Assembly (NCBI GenBank): GCA_013140455.1
Contig: JABFSU010000089.1
Location: forward strand, 1-58,696
Direction of reading: 5' to 3'
Source of the DNA: Nitrospira sp.
GTDB taxonomy: Bacteria; Nitrospirota; Nitrospiria; Nitrospirales; Nitrospiraceae
DNA length: 58,696 nucleotides
The notes below the pieces were generated by a model. It was given only the letters and a program-made list of their open reading frames with translations. It ran no database searches and was not told the origin of the DNA. The translations under genes were made by a program, and so were the position numbers. This document shows, piece by piece, positions 45,306-55,021 of the stretch. Position 1 is the stretch's first letter. The number at the start of each line of letters is the position of its first letter.

Positions 45306-45323
45306 CAGACCGTCGTCTCCTTG

Positions 45324-46121
45324 CTATCGTATCGTGGCGGTTGGAAAGAACGCCGGAATCAAGAATGCCGGGTAGAACGGAGCAATCGCGACTTGCACAA
45401 TCGGCATGATCTTCTTGGCGGCCTCCGCCGAGTCTCCAAGATGCTCACGAGGAACGAAGATCACATCATTTTCTTCAAGCGCGACGTTTCTCGACAGGTC
45501 GCCGTAGGTAAAGGTTCTGGCCAAGTCTGCCGTTACGATGTAGGGACGATCCAGCGATCCACGCACAATGCGAATTTCTTCCAGCAACGCCGATTCGTTA
45601 TAGTTCTCCACTGCCGCCAAGGCCTGCAACACCGTCATGTTTCTCGGCATCGGCACGGCTCCCGGCTTCCGGACATCGCCAAACACAAACACCCGTTTTA
45701 TCTTGAGCGATTTCTTCCTGAGCACAACCTGGACTCTGGGATTCCGCATATACGGAATGACCTGCTCCTGAATCCGCCCCTCGGCTTGCTGAGCCGTCAA
45801 CCCGCTCACCGTCACTTCCAAGAAAGACGCTCCGATCACGCCATTCTCCCGAACGACACTCGTAAACTTCTCTTCTCCCGCCCCGCGGCGAATGACGATG
45901 TCCAGTGTGTCACCTGCCTCAATCGGTGTCTCTGCCGTCGGCACGGCCTCATCTGCGTAGACATCGCCCTTCGGCATCGGAGGTAACGGTTGCGCCGCAG
46001 GACTAATGGCTGAAGGCGGCAGAGATGATTGTCCGGGGTTCCGGCAGCCCGGCAATATTTGAAGCCCTACCGCAAGAGCGAGAAGACTCCATCCGATCGA
46101 TGTCCGCATGCGAATACTCAT
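45324..46121 (-). CDS. Wza-type polysaccharide export lipoprotein
   Basis: The product is 265 residues; AGGAGGGG precedes the ATG. The lipobox LPGC puts lipid Cys at about residue 26. The mature part has Poly_export features (ETPIEAGDTLDIVIRRGAG, RVFVFGDVRKPGAVPMPRN) and SLBB-like beta-grasp repeats. The protein is shorter than E. coli Wza and ends PAFFPTATIR without a clear amphipathic helix for an outer-membrane pore. It may be periplasmic or need a partner. It heads the structural genes just upstream of wzc. Confidence 0.9.
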   Translation of the reverse strand: MSIRMRTSIGWSLLALAVGLQILPGCRNPGQSSLPPSAISPAAQPLPPMPKGDVYADEAVPTAETPIEAGDTLDIVIRRGAGEEKFTSVVRENGVIGASFLEVTVSGLTAQQAEGRIQEQVIPYMRNPRVQVVLRKKSLKIKRVFVFGDVRKPGAVPMPRNMTVLQALAAVENYNESALLEEIRIVRGSLDRPYIVTADLARTFTYGDLSRNVALEENDVIFVPREHLGDSAEAAKKIMPIVQVAIAPFYPAFLIPAFFPTATIR

Positions 46122-46139
46122 GGCCCCTCCTGATTCCTC

Positions 46140-47159
46140 CTACGCAGCGCGCGTCTCGGGCAAGACTTCTACGATATGCATGGATGTTTCCCGACAGAGA
46201 TCCACGGCCGCTGCTTCCCCATTCGTCTGCCCTTCCCGGTTGCGCTGAACGAGCAAAACCGGCCTGAGGGGATAGCGGGAATTCACCTTTGATACGATCC
46301 CAATGTGACCGTCGTTCAATCGAACCGATGTCCCGATCGGATAGAGCGAGAGCTGGTCCACCAACGTCTTGATGAGTCGGGGCTGGAAAGCCTGTTTGTA
46401 CTGAACCAGTAACGAGCGCAGAGCCTGGTGCGGAGCAACCCGTGCGTGATAGGGCCGCGGACTCATCATGGCGTCGAGCACATCGGCCAATCCGATGATT
46501 TGCGCAACTTCGACAATCGCTCCACCCTTCAACCGACAGGGATAGCCACTGCCATCCCATCGTTCATGCTCTTGAGCGATCGCGGTGGCCAGCCAGTGAA
46601 AAGACTCGCCCATCTCGGCCACCACACGTCGCCCTTGCTCGGGATGCGCATGAATGCCGGACCACTCATCCGCATTCAGCGAACCGGACTTCTCAACGAT
46701 CTCTTGAGGTACCAGCCACATGCCAAGATCGTGCAGTAACCCAGCCAGGGCCAGACGTTCCAGAGCTGCGGAGTCATACCGGAGTCCCTGTCCGATCTTC
46801 ACGCTGAGAATAGCGACATGAATGGCGTTCGAGACCTGATAGGCCTCCACATCTTCTCTCATCATGCGTAGAATCAGATCATCGCTCGTTGCGAGCATCG
46901 TGACGAGATCTTCCGCCAATCGATGACACCGGTCGAACGTCACCCCGCGGTTCGCACGAACAGCCTCTCCGATCGCAGTTATTTCCTTGCGTGCAGCCCC
47001 ATACCAGGCGACATGAGCATCTGCTTCCCTGAGTGACGACACGTTCTCCCCCAAAGAATCTTTCGTGTCGAACAGCAGGCTCGATAGAGCCGGCCGTCGC
47101 CCGGTAGCATCCTCGCGAGGGTCTGGGGCTTGATCTCGCACTAAATCTGAGAGCCGCAT
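46140..47159 (-). CDS. HD-GYP-domain protein (possible c-di-GMP phosphodiesterase)
   Basis: The product is 339 residues with no membrane segment. The HD-GYP core spans about 105-245: LAGLLHDLGMW (HD), HAHPEQG, HERWDGSGYP (GYP) and GLADVLDAMMSPRPY. Two metal positions differ from the usual motif as I recall it. The early H-S-x-N-V reads N-A-I-H-V, and the His-His before ERWDG reads Glu-His. About 75 C-terminal residues form a small beta-rich domain (YPIGTSVRLNDGHIGIVSK). Position at the head of the polysaccharide operon suggests c-di-GMP control of glycan production. Catalysis is uncertain. Confidence 0.85.
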   Translation of the reverse strand: MRLSDLVRDQAPDPREDATGRRPALSSLLFDTKDSLGENVSSLREADAHVAWYGAARKEITAIGEAVRANRGVTFDRCHRLAEDLVTMLATSDDLILRMMREDVEAYQVSNAIHVAILSVKIGQGLRYDSAALERLALAGLLHDLGMWLVPQEIVEKSGSLNADEWSGIHAHPEQGRRVVAEMGESFHWLATAIAQEHERWDGSGYPCRLKGGAIVEVAQIIGLADVLDAMMSPRPYHARVAPHQALRSLLVQYKQAFQPRLIKTLVDQLSLYPIGTSVRLNDGHIGIVSKVNSRYPLRPVLLVQRNREGQTNGEAAAVDLCRETSMHIVEVLPETRAA

Positions 47160-47186
47160 GTCGACGTTCCTCGTACGTGTTACAGG

Positions 47187-47369
47187 CTAGGACGATTTGC
47201 CCGGTGCCCGCCGACTATTGGCCACCAACTTCAACTCCGGCTTTTTCAATTCACGCTCTAACATCGCCCGAATAAAGCCACTGGTCGTATAGCCTTGCGA
47301 TTTCAAGGCATCCAGCTGTTCCTTCAGTTCAAGCGGCAGTTGAATGACGATACGAACAAGATTAGCCAT
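47187..47369 (-). CDS. Ribbon-helix-helix DNA-binding regulator
   Basis: The product is 60 residues from ATG 47369, ten bases after GAGGAG; ATG 47378 and longer forms to 47420 are possible. The N-terminal strand LVRIVIQLPLELKEQL followed by helices with GYTTSGFIRAMLEREL is the MetJ/Arc fold. It begins 27 bp before the HD-GYP gene (47159) and is first in the leftward polysaccharide transcript. It probably acts on its own upstream region, where three TGGACA repeats occur, as an autoregulator or master switch. Confidence 0.75.
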   Translation of the reverse strand: MANLVRIVIQLPLELKEQLDALKSQGYTTSGFIRAMLERELKKPELKLVANSRRAPGKSS

Positions 47370-47475
47370 GATGGTCATACTCCTCAGGTCATAAGTTCCC
47401 AGAGCATGGGATGTGTGCACATGCTATGCCTTGCTAGCATTGTGACAATAGTGAGGAAACTCGCGGACTTGTGAG

Positions 47476-47558
47476 TGGACACACCAGCATTGTGGACAAG
47501 AATGGACATAAACAACCATTCGCACACCACCAATGTACGGAATTGGCTAAGAGCCAAT
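47476..47558 (-). promoter_or_regulatory. Candidate operator region of the polysaccharide operon
   Basis: Three direct copies of TGGACA (47476-47481, 47493-47498, 47503-47508) and a perfect inverted repeat ATTGGCT-AAG-AGCCAAT (47542-47558) lie between comEC and the ribbon-helix-helix gene. Downstream on the minus strand TTGTCA and TAGCAT, 16 bp apart (about 47449-47422), could be -35 and -10 boxes. Ribbon-helix-helix proteins often bind short tandem repeats. No sigma-54 consensus is visible here. Confidence 0.35.
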
Positions 47559-47602
47559 CGGAGTCGAATTGGAGAGACTATGTAGGTTGAATTTCTTACT
47601 TT

Positions 47603-50134
47603 TTAGAATTCATGCGCCCGCATCCACACTCGATGCCAGTTGCGCCACTCACAATCCCAGAGACACTCTTGCGGTATCACTGGTTGCAAAACCATATCGC
47701 GCATTCTTCGTACCTGCATGTCCGATGTCGAGAGACGGCCTGTCACGATGATCGCTCCATCCCTATCCGTTCTGGCCACTTCACTCCCAATAGCGGAATA
47801 GGCCTCAACCACATCAGGAACAGGATGTCCGTAAGAATTATGCCGCCCGACCGAGAATACCGCATAGCGAGGTCGAACCAATGCAATCCAGTCACGATTC
47901 AACGAACTGCGCGCTCCGTGATGGGGGACTTTGAGCACCGACACCGGATCTTGCCCCATAACCGCTAGGCGGTGGAGTCCGTCTGTTTCAATATCAGCGG
48001 CAAACAAAATGCTCTGATGACCACAGGTCAACTGCACGACTACGGACTCATTGTTGAGGAATGTTCCGCTAAAACTCTGGGTGGAGCCCCCACGATCCTG
48101 CGCCCTGATCGGATTGAGCACCATGAGCCGACAGAACTCTCCCCGAACAATGTCCTCCCCGCGCGTCGCTACATGGTCTTGCACATTTCGCTCTGCCACA
48201 GCCTGGCGCAATTCTTTGAAGAGCGGCTCGGATCGTTCAATGCCCGTATGCCAGAACTCCCCCACTTCAAGATGACGAATCATCCAGGGAAGCCCGCCGA
48301 CATGATCCTGTTGCGGATGCGTGGCAATCATATAGTCCAACCGGCGAATCCCCTGATTCAAAAGAAAAGGCGCAATGACACCACGCCCCATATCGAACCG
48401 CTCATACTTTCTTCCACCGTCAATCAACACCGTTTTCCCATCAGGAAGTTGAAGCAACGCACTGTCTCCCTGTCCGACATCAAGAAAGGTGACACGCCAG
48501 CGATCACCGTCTGCAACCGGAATTCCAGTCAGGATCCATCCACCCAGCGCCGTCCCGACGAGCACGCTTCCAATGGCCAGGTGATACCGAAACCGTATGG
48601 CGCCAGCGACAAAAGTCACGCCTAGATAGAACGCAGCCATACCCCAAAGAGGAGGGGCAGGCACACGCCAGTCGCTCCCTGGGATCGTCACACACCAGTG
48701 CAACGCATTCACCATCCACTCCAGTAGATGCTCTTGGATAAATGCAAGCGGAAGGTCTCCGGCAACATTCACAAGCGTCACAAATGCGGATAGTAGCCCG
48801 AGAGGGACAAGGATCATTCCCGTAAAGGGAACGGCTACCAGATTGGTGGCCAGGCCCAGCCATGGCACCTGATTAAAATACCAGGCCACCAGCGGGGTCG
48901 TCACCAGCGTCACCGCTGCCCCCAGGACAACCGCCTCTCGAACATGACAGCCCCAGACTTCCCGCTTTGTACCGGCCTGCTCGTCAGGACTATCCTGGCA
49001 AGACGGAGAAGCCACGACCCAGATGATTGCCAGCACCGATAGAAACGACAGTTGAAACGAAATGTCTCCGATCGCATGCGGATCGTGCAGAAGAATCAAG
49101 AACGCCGCCCCGGCCAGGGCATGCAGAAGATGGCGTTCCGAACCGATCCAAATAGTAGCCAGCCCCATGCAAATCATGACCCATGCCCGCATGGTCGCGA
49201 GTTCAGCGCCGGCAAGCAGCGCATAGAAGGTCACTACCAGCCAGGTGCAGAGGATCGCCACACGAGTCGGCGCGACGAATCTCGACATTCTCAAGAGCAT
49301 CAAGGCCGGCAGAAACGTGAGTCCTCGACGGATCGACCCAAACACCACCACCGCGATCAGTCCTAAATGCGATCCCGAGATTGAAAGCAGATGGATGGTT
49401 CCCGTGGTCATGAACCATTCTTGCAGATCCTCCTCGACATACCCCCGCTCTCCGATCACGATCCCCAGAAACAAACCGCGGGCCGGCTGGGCTAACGAGT
49501 GGATCGCTTTCTCTCGAATGATACTTCGCCAACGATCGATGAGCCCCCACCCCCTCCACCACCAGTTCAGCTCACTTGCCGACGGAAGCAGGTGAACGGC
49601 TTCAGGCCCTGTGACGGTCCCCACGGCCTCGATGCCTTGCCGCTCGACATAGGACGCATAGTCGAATCCTCTAGGGTTGAGAGATCCCGTCGGAACGCGC
49701 ACACTCGCGCGAAACACAATCTGATCGCCCGCCCATACGGCATCGCCAGGGTCTCGCCACGTCAGCTTAATTTTGCGCGTGAGTGATCCTTCGTCGGAAC
49801 TTGAGGTGATTTCGACCACCATCATCAGACGAGATGGCGCATGCTGGACGAGACCGACAATTCGCCCCGTATACTCCACACTCGATACCGACAAGAAGCC
49901 ATCGCGGGCGTGGCCGGAGATCGGCGGCGTCACCCCTGTCCAATAGACCACTCCCAGACAAAGGGCCGCACACCACATGAAACTTTTTGGCAGATCAATG
50001 ACTCCAGCTCGTTCAAGAGCCGAAAGAATCAATATGAATACAAGTAAAAGAAAGAGTAGAGCGACGGGAAAGAATGGAAGGAACGAACCGGCCACAAGCC
50101 CAGTGAGAAAGGCGACACAAAGGGATGGCAGCAT
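47603..50134 (-). CDS. comEC: ComEC/Rec2-type DNA uptake channel
   Basis: The product is 843 residues from ATG 50134; the TTG five codons earlier is less likely. It has N-terminal membrane helices, a periplasmic OB-like domain (VWAGDQIVFRASVRVPTGS), and a Competence channel with GTIHLLSISGSHLGLIAVVV and DPHAIGDISFQLSFLSVLAI. The C-terminal metallo-beta-lactamase domain has FLDVGQGDSALLQ, ATHPQQDHVGG and KVPHHGARSS. All parts for moving single-stranded DNA across the inner membrane are present. It follows glmM by 26 bp. Confidence 0.93.
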   Translation of the reverse strand: MLPSLCVAFLTGLVAGSFLPFFPVALLFLLLVFILILSALERAGVIDLPKSFMWCAALCLGVVYWTGVTPPISGHARDGFLSVSSVEYTGRIVGLVQHAPSRLMMVVEITSSSDEGSLTRKIKLTWRDPGDAVWAGDQIVFRASVRVPTGSLNPRGFDYASYVERQGIEAVGTVTGPEAVHLLPSASELNWWWRGWGLIDRWRSIIREKAIHSLAQPARGLFLGIVIGERGYVEEDLQEWFMTTGTIHLLSISGSHLGLIAVVVFGSIRRGLTFLPALMLLRMSRFVAPTRVAILCTWLVVTFYALLAGAELATMRAWVMICMGLATIWIGSERHLLHALAGAAFLILLHDPHAIGDISFQLSFLSVLAIIWVVASPSCQDSPDEQAGTKREVWGCHVREAVVLGAAVTLVTTPLVAWYFNQVPWLGLATNLVAVPFTGMILVPLGLLSAFVTLVNVAGDLPLAFIQEHLLEWMVNALHWCVTIPGSDWRVPAPPLWGMAAFYLGVTFVAGAIRFRYHLAIGSVLVGTALGGWILTGIPVADGDRWRVTFLDVGQGDSALLQLPDGKTVLIDGGRKYERFDMGRGVIAPFLLNQGIRRLDYMIATHPQQDHVGGLPWMIRHLEVGEFWHTGIERSEPLFKELRQAVAERNVQDHVATRGEDIVRGEFCRLMVLNPIRAQDRGGSTQSFSGTFLNNESVVVQLTCGHQSILFAADIETDGLHRLAVMGQDPVSVLKVPHHGARSSLNRDWIALVRPRYAVFSVGRHNSYGHPVPDVVEAYSAIGSEVARTDRDGAIIVTGRLSTSDMQVRRMRDMVLQPVIPQECLWDCEWRNWHRVWMRAHEF

Positions 50135-50160
50135 GAGCCTTCCCTGCAAAGAAACGGCTA

Positions 50161-51510
50161 CTACGTGAGGTGCGTGCGCACAAGGCGCGCGAGATCTTCG
50201 GCCACTTCTTTAATCACAGTATCCTGCTCACCTTCGACCATGATTCGAAGAAGCGGTTCCGTCCCGGAATAGCGCACCAGGACACGACCGCTCCCGTTCA
50301 ACCGGCGTTCACTCTCACGAATCGCCCGGTCAATATCCGGCACTGATTCCAATTTCGGCTTCTGCTTGACCTTAATATTGAGCAGAATTTGCGGAACGGC
50401 GGACATCGCCTGAGCCAATTCGGAAAGCGGTTTTCCTGTCCGCTTCATCAATGAAATCATTTGAAGCGCGGAGATCAGGCCATCGCCAGTCGTATTATGG
50501 TCCAGGAAGATGAAATGCCCGGATTGCTCGCCGCCGAAGTTGTAGCCTTCAGCGAGCATGCGTTCGAGGAGATAGCGATCACCCACGGGAGTCCGAAGCA
50601 ACGTGACGCCCGCTTTGGCCATACACAGTTCTAGCCCGAAGTTACTCATGACCGTTCCGACCAGGGTTTGCTTGGCGAGGAGTCCATTCTGATGCAAGTC
50701 CAGCCCCAATGCCGCCATGACATGATCGCCATCGACAATAGTCCCCTGCTCACACACAAAGATCGCTCGATCGGCGTCCCCATCAAGCGCAATCCCGATG
50801 TCCGCCTTATGACGGCGTACCGCTTCCTGCAGTTGCTCAGGATGCACCGCCCCGCATCCGGCATTGATATTCATACCGTTGGGCTCGCACCCGATCACCT
50901 CAACCTTGGCCCCGAGTTCTCGTAAGACCTTTGGGGCCAACTTGTAGGCAGCTCCATTGGCGCAATCCACCACCAACTTGATCCCCTGAAAGTCCAAGTC
51001 ACGTGGCAAGGAGCGCTTGGCAAATTCAATGTAACGCCCCTCCGCATCATCGATACGAAACGCCTTTCCGATTAAATCAGCTGTGGGGCGCAGATGACTG
51101 ATCTCATTTGACACGATCAAGTCTTCAATGCGGGCTTCCATTTCATCCGGCAATTTAAAGCCATCATTAGAAAAGAACTTAATGCCGTTGTCTTGATACG
51201 CATTGTGCGAGGCCGATATCACGACCCCAGCATCCGCACGGAGGCTCCTGGTCAAAAATGCAATGGCCGGTGTCGGCATCGGCCCCACCAGCAACACATC
51301 CACGCCCATGGAACAGATACCGGCTGTGAGCGCGGATTCCAGCATATAACCGGAGATGCGCGTGTCCTTCCCGATCACGATTTGATGGCGCCCCGCGCGG
51401 CGCATAAACAGATGTGCGGCCGCACGCCCGAGTTGCATTGCCATTTCGCTCGTCATGGGCTCCAGATTGGCAACCCCGCGAATCCCATCCGTTCCAAATA
51501 GTTTACGCAT
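50161..51510 (-). CDS. glmM: Phosphoglucosamine mutase
   Basis: The product is 449 residues, family length. ATG 51510 follows AGGAAG and overlaps the folP stop by 8 bp. It converts glucosamine 6-phosphate to glucosamine 1-phosphate on the way to UDP-GlcNAc. Motifs are [13 protein letters not shown], the phosphoserine loop [14 protein letters not shown], the metal loop [10 protein letters not shown], the sugar loop [10 protein letters not shown] and the phosphate site [15 protein letters not shown]. It feeds peptidoglycan and also the polysaccharide cluster downstream. Confidence 0.97.
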   Translation of the reverse strand: MRKLFGTDGIRGVANLEPMTSEMAMQLGRAAAHLFMRRAGRHQIVIGKDTRISGYMLESALTAGICSMGVDVLLVGPMPTPAIAFLTRSLRADAGVVISASHNAYQDNGIKFFSNDGFKLPDEMEARIEDLIVSNEISHLRPTADLIGKAFRIDDAEGRYIEFAKRSLPRDLDFQGIKLVVDCANGAAYKLAPKVLRELGAKVEVIGCEPNGMNINAGCGAVHPEQLQEAVRRHKADIGIALDGDADRAIFVCEQGTIVDGDHVMAALGLDLHQNGLLAKQTLVGTVMSNFGLELCMAKAGVTLLRTPVGDRYLLERMLAEGYNFGGEQSGHFIFLDHNTTGDGLISALQMISLMKRTGKPLSELAQAMSAVPQILLNIKVKQKPKLESVPDIDRAIRESERRLNGSGRVLVRYSGTEPLLRIMVEGEQDTVIKEVAEDLARLVRTHLT

Positions 51511-52375
51511 AATCTTCCTGTTTCGAAGTAAGGGACGCCGCATGGACCGCTGCGGCAACCATCACGACATCCTTCATGCTCGCCACATCATGCACGCGAA
51601 TGATCGAGGCGCCACGATCCACCGCCAGCGCGACGGCCGCAGCCGTTCCCCATTCCCGATCCAGCACCGGACGATCAAGAATTTTTCCCAGAAAGGCTTT
51701 CCGCGAGAGTCCTACCAACACAGGACAGCCCAATTGGTCGAATGAGGACAAGTGATTCAAAAGCTCCAAGTTGTGTATCAGCAGCTTACCAAAACCAAAC
51801 CCCGGATCAAGCACGATCTGGCTTTTCGCAATCCCGGCGCGTTCCGCAACGGCGATTCGCTCGAAAAAGAACATACGTACATCTTCTACTACGCTATCAT
51901 ACCTAGGAGCTTCCTGCATGGTCATCGGCATGCCCTGCATATGCATCATCACAACTCCGGCACCATACTGCGCCACCACGGCAGCCATGTCAGGATCAAA
52001 GCGCATGGCCGTCACATCGTTGATGATTGAGGCGCCCGCATTGAGCGCTTCCCGGGCCACTCTGGACTTCATTGTATCCACAGAAATCGGCACGGCAGTC
52101 CGCTTCACCACCTCCTGTAAGACCGGCAGCAAGCGATCCATTTCCTCCTGCTCACCGACCGGCGTCGCCCCGGGCCTCGTCGACTCTGCGCCTAGATCGA
52201 GAATATCCGCGCCCTGTGCCACGAGTACCATCGCCCGTTCGACAGCCTGATCAACCGTCCCATAGCGTCCCCCGTCAGAAAAGGAGTCCGGAGTGACGTT
52301 CACAATACCCATCAGGAGCGGACGATCCAGGATTGGAATCAGCCGTCCCTTGGCAAGCACGGTATAGCTTTTCAC
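51503..52375 (-). CDS. folP: Dihydropteroate synthase
   Basis: The product is 290 residues from GTG 52375, chosen for GGAGG six bases upstream and for normal family length; an ATG 38 codons earlier gives an unlikely N-terminus. It joins p-aminobenzoate and hydroxymethyl-dihydropterin diphosphate in folate synthesis. Motifs are [62 protein letters not shown] and [10 protein letters not shown]. It sits between ftsH and glmM, as in many bacteria. Confidence 0.96.
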   Translation of the reverse strand: MKSYTVLAKGRLIPILDRPLLMGIVNVTPDSFSDGGRYGTVDQAVERAMVLVAQGADILDLGAESTRPGATPVGEQEEMDRLLPVLQEVVKRTAVPISVDTMKSRVAREALNAGASIINDVTAMRFDPDMAAVVAQYGAGVVMMHMQGMPMTMQEAPRYDSVVEDVRMFFFERIAVAERAGIAKSQIVLDPGFGFGKLLIHNLELLNHLSSFDQLGCPVLVGLSRKAFLGKILDRPVLDREWGTAAAVALAVDRGASIIRVHDVASMKDVVMVAAAVHAASLTSKQEDYA

Positions 52376-52504
52376 CAAAGTCCTCCGCACATACGTCGGC
52401 TGCACTGAACCCTGATATATACAGGGGATCAAGCGTTCCGACTGCGATAAGAACAATAGACCGCGACCCGTCGTCGAGTCTATCGGCATCTATAGAGTGA
52501 CTGA

Positions 52505-52540
52505 TGCCGCGCTTCCTGTGCCCAAACAGGAAGCGCGGCA
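52505..52540. terminator. Perfect 15-bp inverted repeat between ftsH and folP
   Basis: A 15-bp stem (TGCCGCGCTTCCTGT and its complement) encloses a 6-base loop. It lies 15 bases after the ftsH stop on the minus strand and about 130 bases before folP. No T-run follows on the minus strand, so it may be an mRNA-stabilising or attenuating hairpin rather than a classic intrinsic terminator. Confidence 0.6.
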
Positions 52541-52555
52541 GAGCTTTGAAGCAGA

Positions 52556-54367
52556 TTAGGCAGGAACGGTCTGAGAGGAAGACTGCAACAGAATCGCATC
52601 GATTTCCGGTGCATCGAGTACTTCTTTTTCAAGCAACGCTTCAGCCAATGCCTTCAAACTGACCATATTCTCGGTCAGAATCCGCTTGGCCCGTTCATAA
52701 TTCTCCGTCACAAGACGTCTGATCTCAAGATCGATATCCAGCGCAATTTGATCGCTAAAGTCTCGCTTCGTAGCGATTTCACGACCCAGGAAAATTTCTT
52801 CTTCCTTCCGCCCGAATGTGAGAGGGCCCAGCTTTTCACTCATTCCCCACTCACAGACCATCTTTCTCGCCAGATCCGTCGCCCGTTCAATATCGTTTCC
52901 AGCCCCAGTCGTGACATGGTTGAGCACCAACTCTTCAGCGACTCGTCCTCCCATCAAGATAGCGAGGTTGTTGTACAGGAAATCCTTTGAATAATTGTGC
53001 CGGTCATCGGTCGGCAACTGCATCGTGACGCCCAACGCCCGTCCACGCGGAATAATAGTGACCTTGTGAACCGGATCCGTACCCGGCAAGAGCTTCGCCA
53101 TCAATGCATGGCCGGCCTCATGATAGGCCGTCGTGCGCTTTTCCTCGTCCGTCAGCATCATGCTTTTGCGCTCGGCACCCATCAGCACCTTGTCTTTGGC
53201 CATTTCAAAATCAACGACCTCGACTTCTTTTTTATTCTGACGGGCAGCCCAGAGCGCAGCCTCATTTACCAGATTCTCCAGATCCGCGCCGGAGAAACCG
53301 GGCGTCCCACGAGCGATCTTTTCCAATTCAACGTTGGCCGCCACCGGAACTTTCTTCGTGTGCACTTTCAGAATCTCAGATCGGCCTCTTAAATCAGGCC
53401 GATTCACAACGACCTGCCGGTCAAACCGGCCAGGCCGCAATAGTGCAGGATCCAGCACATCAGGCCGGTTCGTAGCGGCAATCAAAATCACACCTTCTGT
53501 CGTATCGAATCCGTCCATTTCAACCAGCAACTGATTGAGCGTCTGCTCCCGTTCATCATGTCCGCCGCCTAAGCCGGCACCGCGCAACCGTCCTACCGCA
53601 TCAATTTCATCGATGAAAATGATACAGGGGGCGTGTTTCTTCCCCTGCTCGAACAAGTCGCGCACACGTGACGCGCCAACCCCCACAAACATTTCAACGA
53701 AATCAGACCCGCTGATACTGAAAAACGGCACTCCGGCTTCGCCGGCAATCGCCTTGGCAAGTAGCGTCTTACCGGTTCCTGGAGGACCGACGATCAGGAC
53801 GCCCTTGGGAATTCTTCCGCCAAGCTTTTGGAATTTGCGCGGATCTCTCAGGAACTCGATGATTTCAAGAACTTCTTCTTTCGCCTCTTCAATCCCCGCC
53901 ACATCGGAAAACGTGACCTTCTTCCGGTCTTCCGTCAGCATCCGCGCTCGACTTTTTCCAAAAGATAAAGCTTTATTCCCTCCGACTTGCATCTGCCGCA
54001 TCAGGAAGAACCACAGTCCGAGGAACAGAATGAACGGCCCCCACGTCACCAGGAAGGTAATGTACCAGGGACTCTCTTCCGGCGGCTTGACTTCAATCTG
54101 CACATCCTTCTCGCGCAAGACCTTCACCAGATCCGGATAATCCGGCGAAAAAGTCCGAATCCGCGTCTTGTCTTTCAAGACCGAACTGATGTGGTTCCCT
54201 TTTATAATGGCCTTTTCGACATCGCCCTTTTCAATCTTGGCCATGAAATCGCTAAATATCACATCTTCTTCGGGCGCGTGAGTCGGCACGCTGAACAGAT
54301 TGAACAGCAAAATCATAAACAAGCCGACGACCACCCAAAAGAGCAGGTTCTTCACCCTGGAATTCAT
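52556..54367 (-). CDS. ftsH: ATP-dependent zinc metalloprotease FtsH
   Basis: The product is 603 residues; AAGGAG lies seven bases before the ATG. Two membrane helices (about 8-24 and 103-124) flank a periplasmic segment. The AAA+ module has Walker [15 protein letters not shown], Walker [11 protein letters not shown], the pore loop [13 protein letters not shown] and second region of homology [19 protein letters not shown]. The protease carries HEAGH. It degrades membrane and regulatory proteins. It lies 113 bp from hpt. Confidence 0.98.
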   Translation of the reverse strand: MNSRVKNLLFWVVVGLFMILLFNLFSVPTHAPEEDVIFSDFMAKIEKGDVEKAIIKGNHISSVLKDKTRIRTFSPDYPDLVKVLREKDVQIEVKPPEESPWYITFLVTWGPFILFLGLWFFLMRQMQVGGNKALSFGKSRARMLTEDRKKVTFSDVAGIEEAKEEVLEIIEFLRDPRKFQKLGGRIPKGVLIVGPPGTGKTLLAKAIAGEAGVPFFSISGSDFVEMFVGVGASRVRDLFEQGKKHAPCIIFIDEIDAVGRLRGAGLGGGHDEREQTLNQLLVEMDGFDTTEGVILIAATNRPDVLDPALLRPGRFDRQVVVNRPDLRGRSEILKVHTKKVPVAANVELEKIARGTPGFSGADLENLVNEAALWAARQNKKEVEVVDFEMAKDKVLMGAERKSMMLTDEEKRTTAYHEAGHALMAKLLPGTDPVHKVTIIPRGRALGVTMQLPTDDRHNYSKDFLYNNLAILMGGRVAEELVLNHVTTGAGNDIERATDLARKMVCEWGMSEKLGPLTFGRKEEEIFLGREIATKRDFSDQIALDIDLEIRRLVTENYERAKRILTENMVSLKALAEALLEKEVLDAPEIDAILLQSSSQTVPA

Positions 54368-54480
54368 CCAGATCTCCTTCGTGGGAACGTTAAATCAGAG
54401 GAAGATACATCGCATGACACCACTGAATGTGGGTGATGTTAACACAGGGTCGACAAAAGTGACAATATCAAGTCCAAAGC

Positions 54481-55020
54481 TTACGCCTCTTCTTCCGCGA
54501 GATCCAAGACCGCCAGATACGGCAAATTTCGATATTGCTGCTGATAATCCAGTCCATACCCAACCACATAATGATTCGGGATCTTGAAACCCTCGTAATC
54601 GACCTGAACGGTGACTTGCCGACGGTCCGGCTTGCTCAACAGAGTGCAGACCTTCAGCGAACGCGGCTTCTTCTTCGCGAATGTTTTCAGCAAATACTGA
54701 ACGGTCAACCCCGAATCAACGATATCCTCGACCAGCAACACATCCTTGCCCTTAATGGGTTCCGTGAGATCGGTGACGAGCTTCACCTTCCCCGAAGTCT
54801 TGGTCTTGGCACCGTAACTGGATACCACGATAAAGTCGATGTGGATCGGGACCCGGATGGCGCGCGCCAGGTCCGCGTAAAAAGCATACGCTCCCTTGAG
54901 CACCCCCACGAGCACTAAATCTTTGCCCGCATAGTCAGCGCTGATCTGCTTACCCAATTCCCGGATGCGGGTTCGCATCTGTTCCTGTGTCACAATCGGC
55001 CGGCCAAACACTCGCTCCAT
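54481..55020 (-). CDS. hpt: Hypoxanthine phosphoribosyltransferase
   Basis: The product is 179 residues, normal length. It salvages hypoxanthine and guanine to IMP and GMP with PRPP. The PRPP loop VLLVEDIVDSGLTVQYLL and the N-terminal LVLVGVLKGAYAFYADLARA are diagnostic, and VVGYGLDYQQQYRNLPYLAV is the C-terminal signature. The start is 1 bp after the tilS stop. The tilS-hpt-ftsH order is common in bacteria. Confidence 0.96.
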   Translation of the reverse strand: MERVFGRPIVTQEQMRTRIRELGKQISADYAGKDLVLVGVLKGAYAFYADLARAIRVPIHIDFIVVSSYGAKTKTSGKVKLVTDLTEPIKGKDVLLVEDIVDSGLTVQYLLKTFAKKKPRSLKVCTLLSKPDRRQVTVQVDYEGFKIPNHYVVGYGLDYQQQYRNLPYLAVLDLAEEEA

Positions 55021-55021
55021 G

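Noticed and set aside
47603-50134. A broken comEC gene
   Set aside because: All three domains are in one frame with complete motifs, so the gene is intact.
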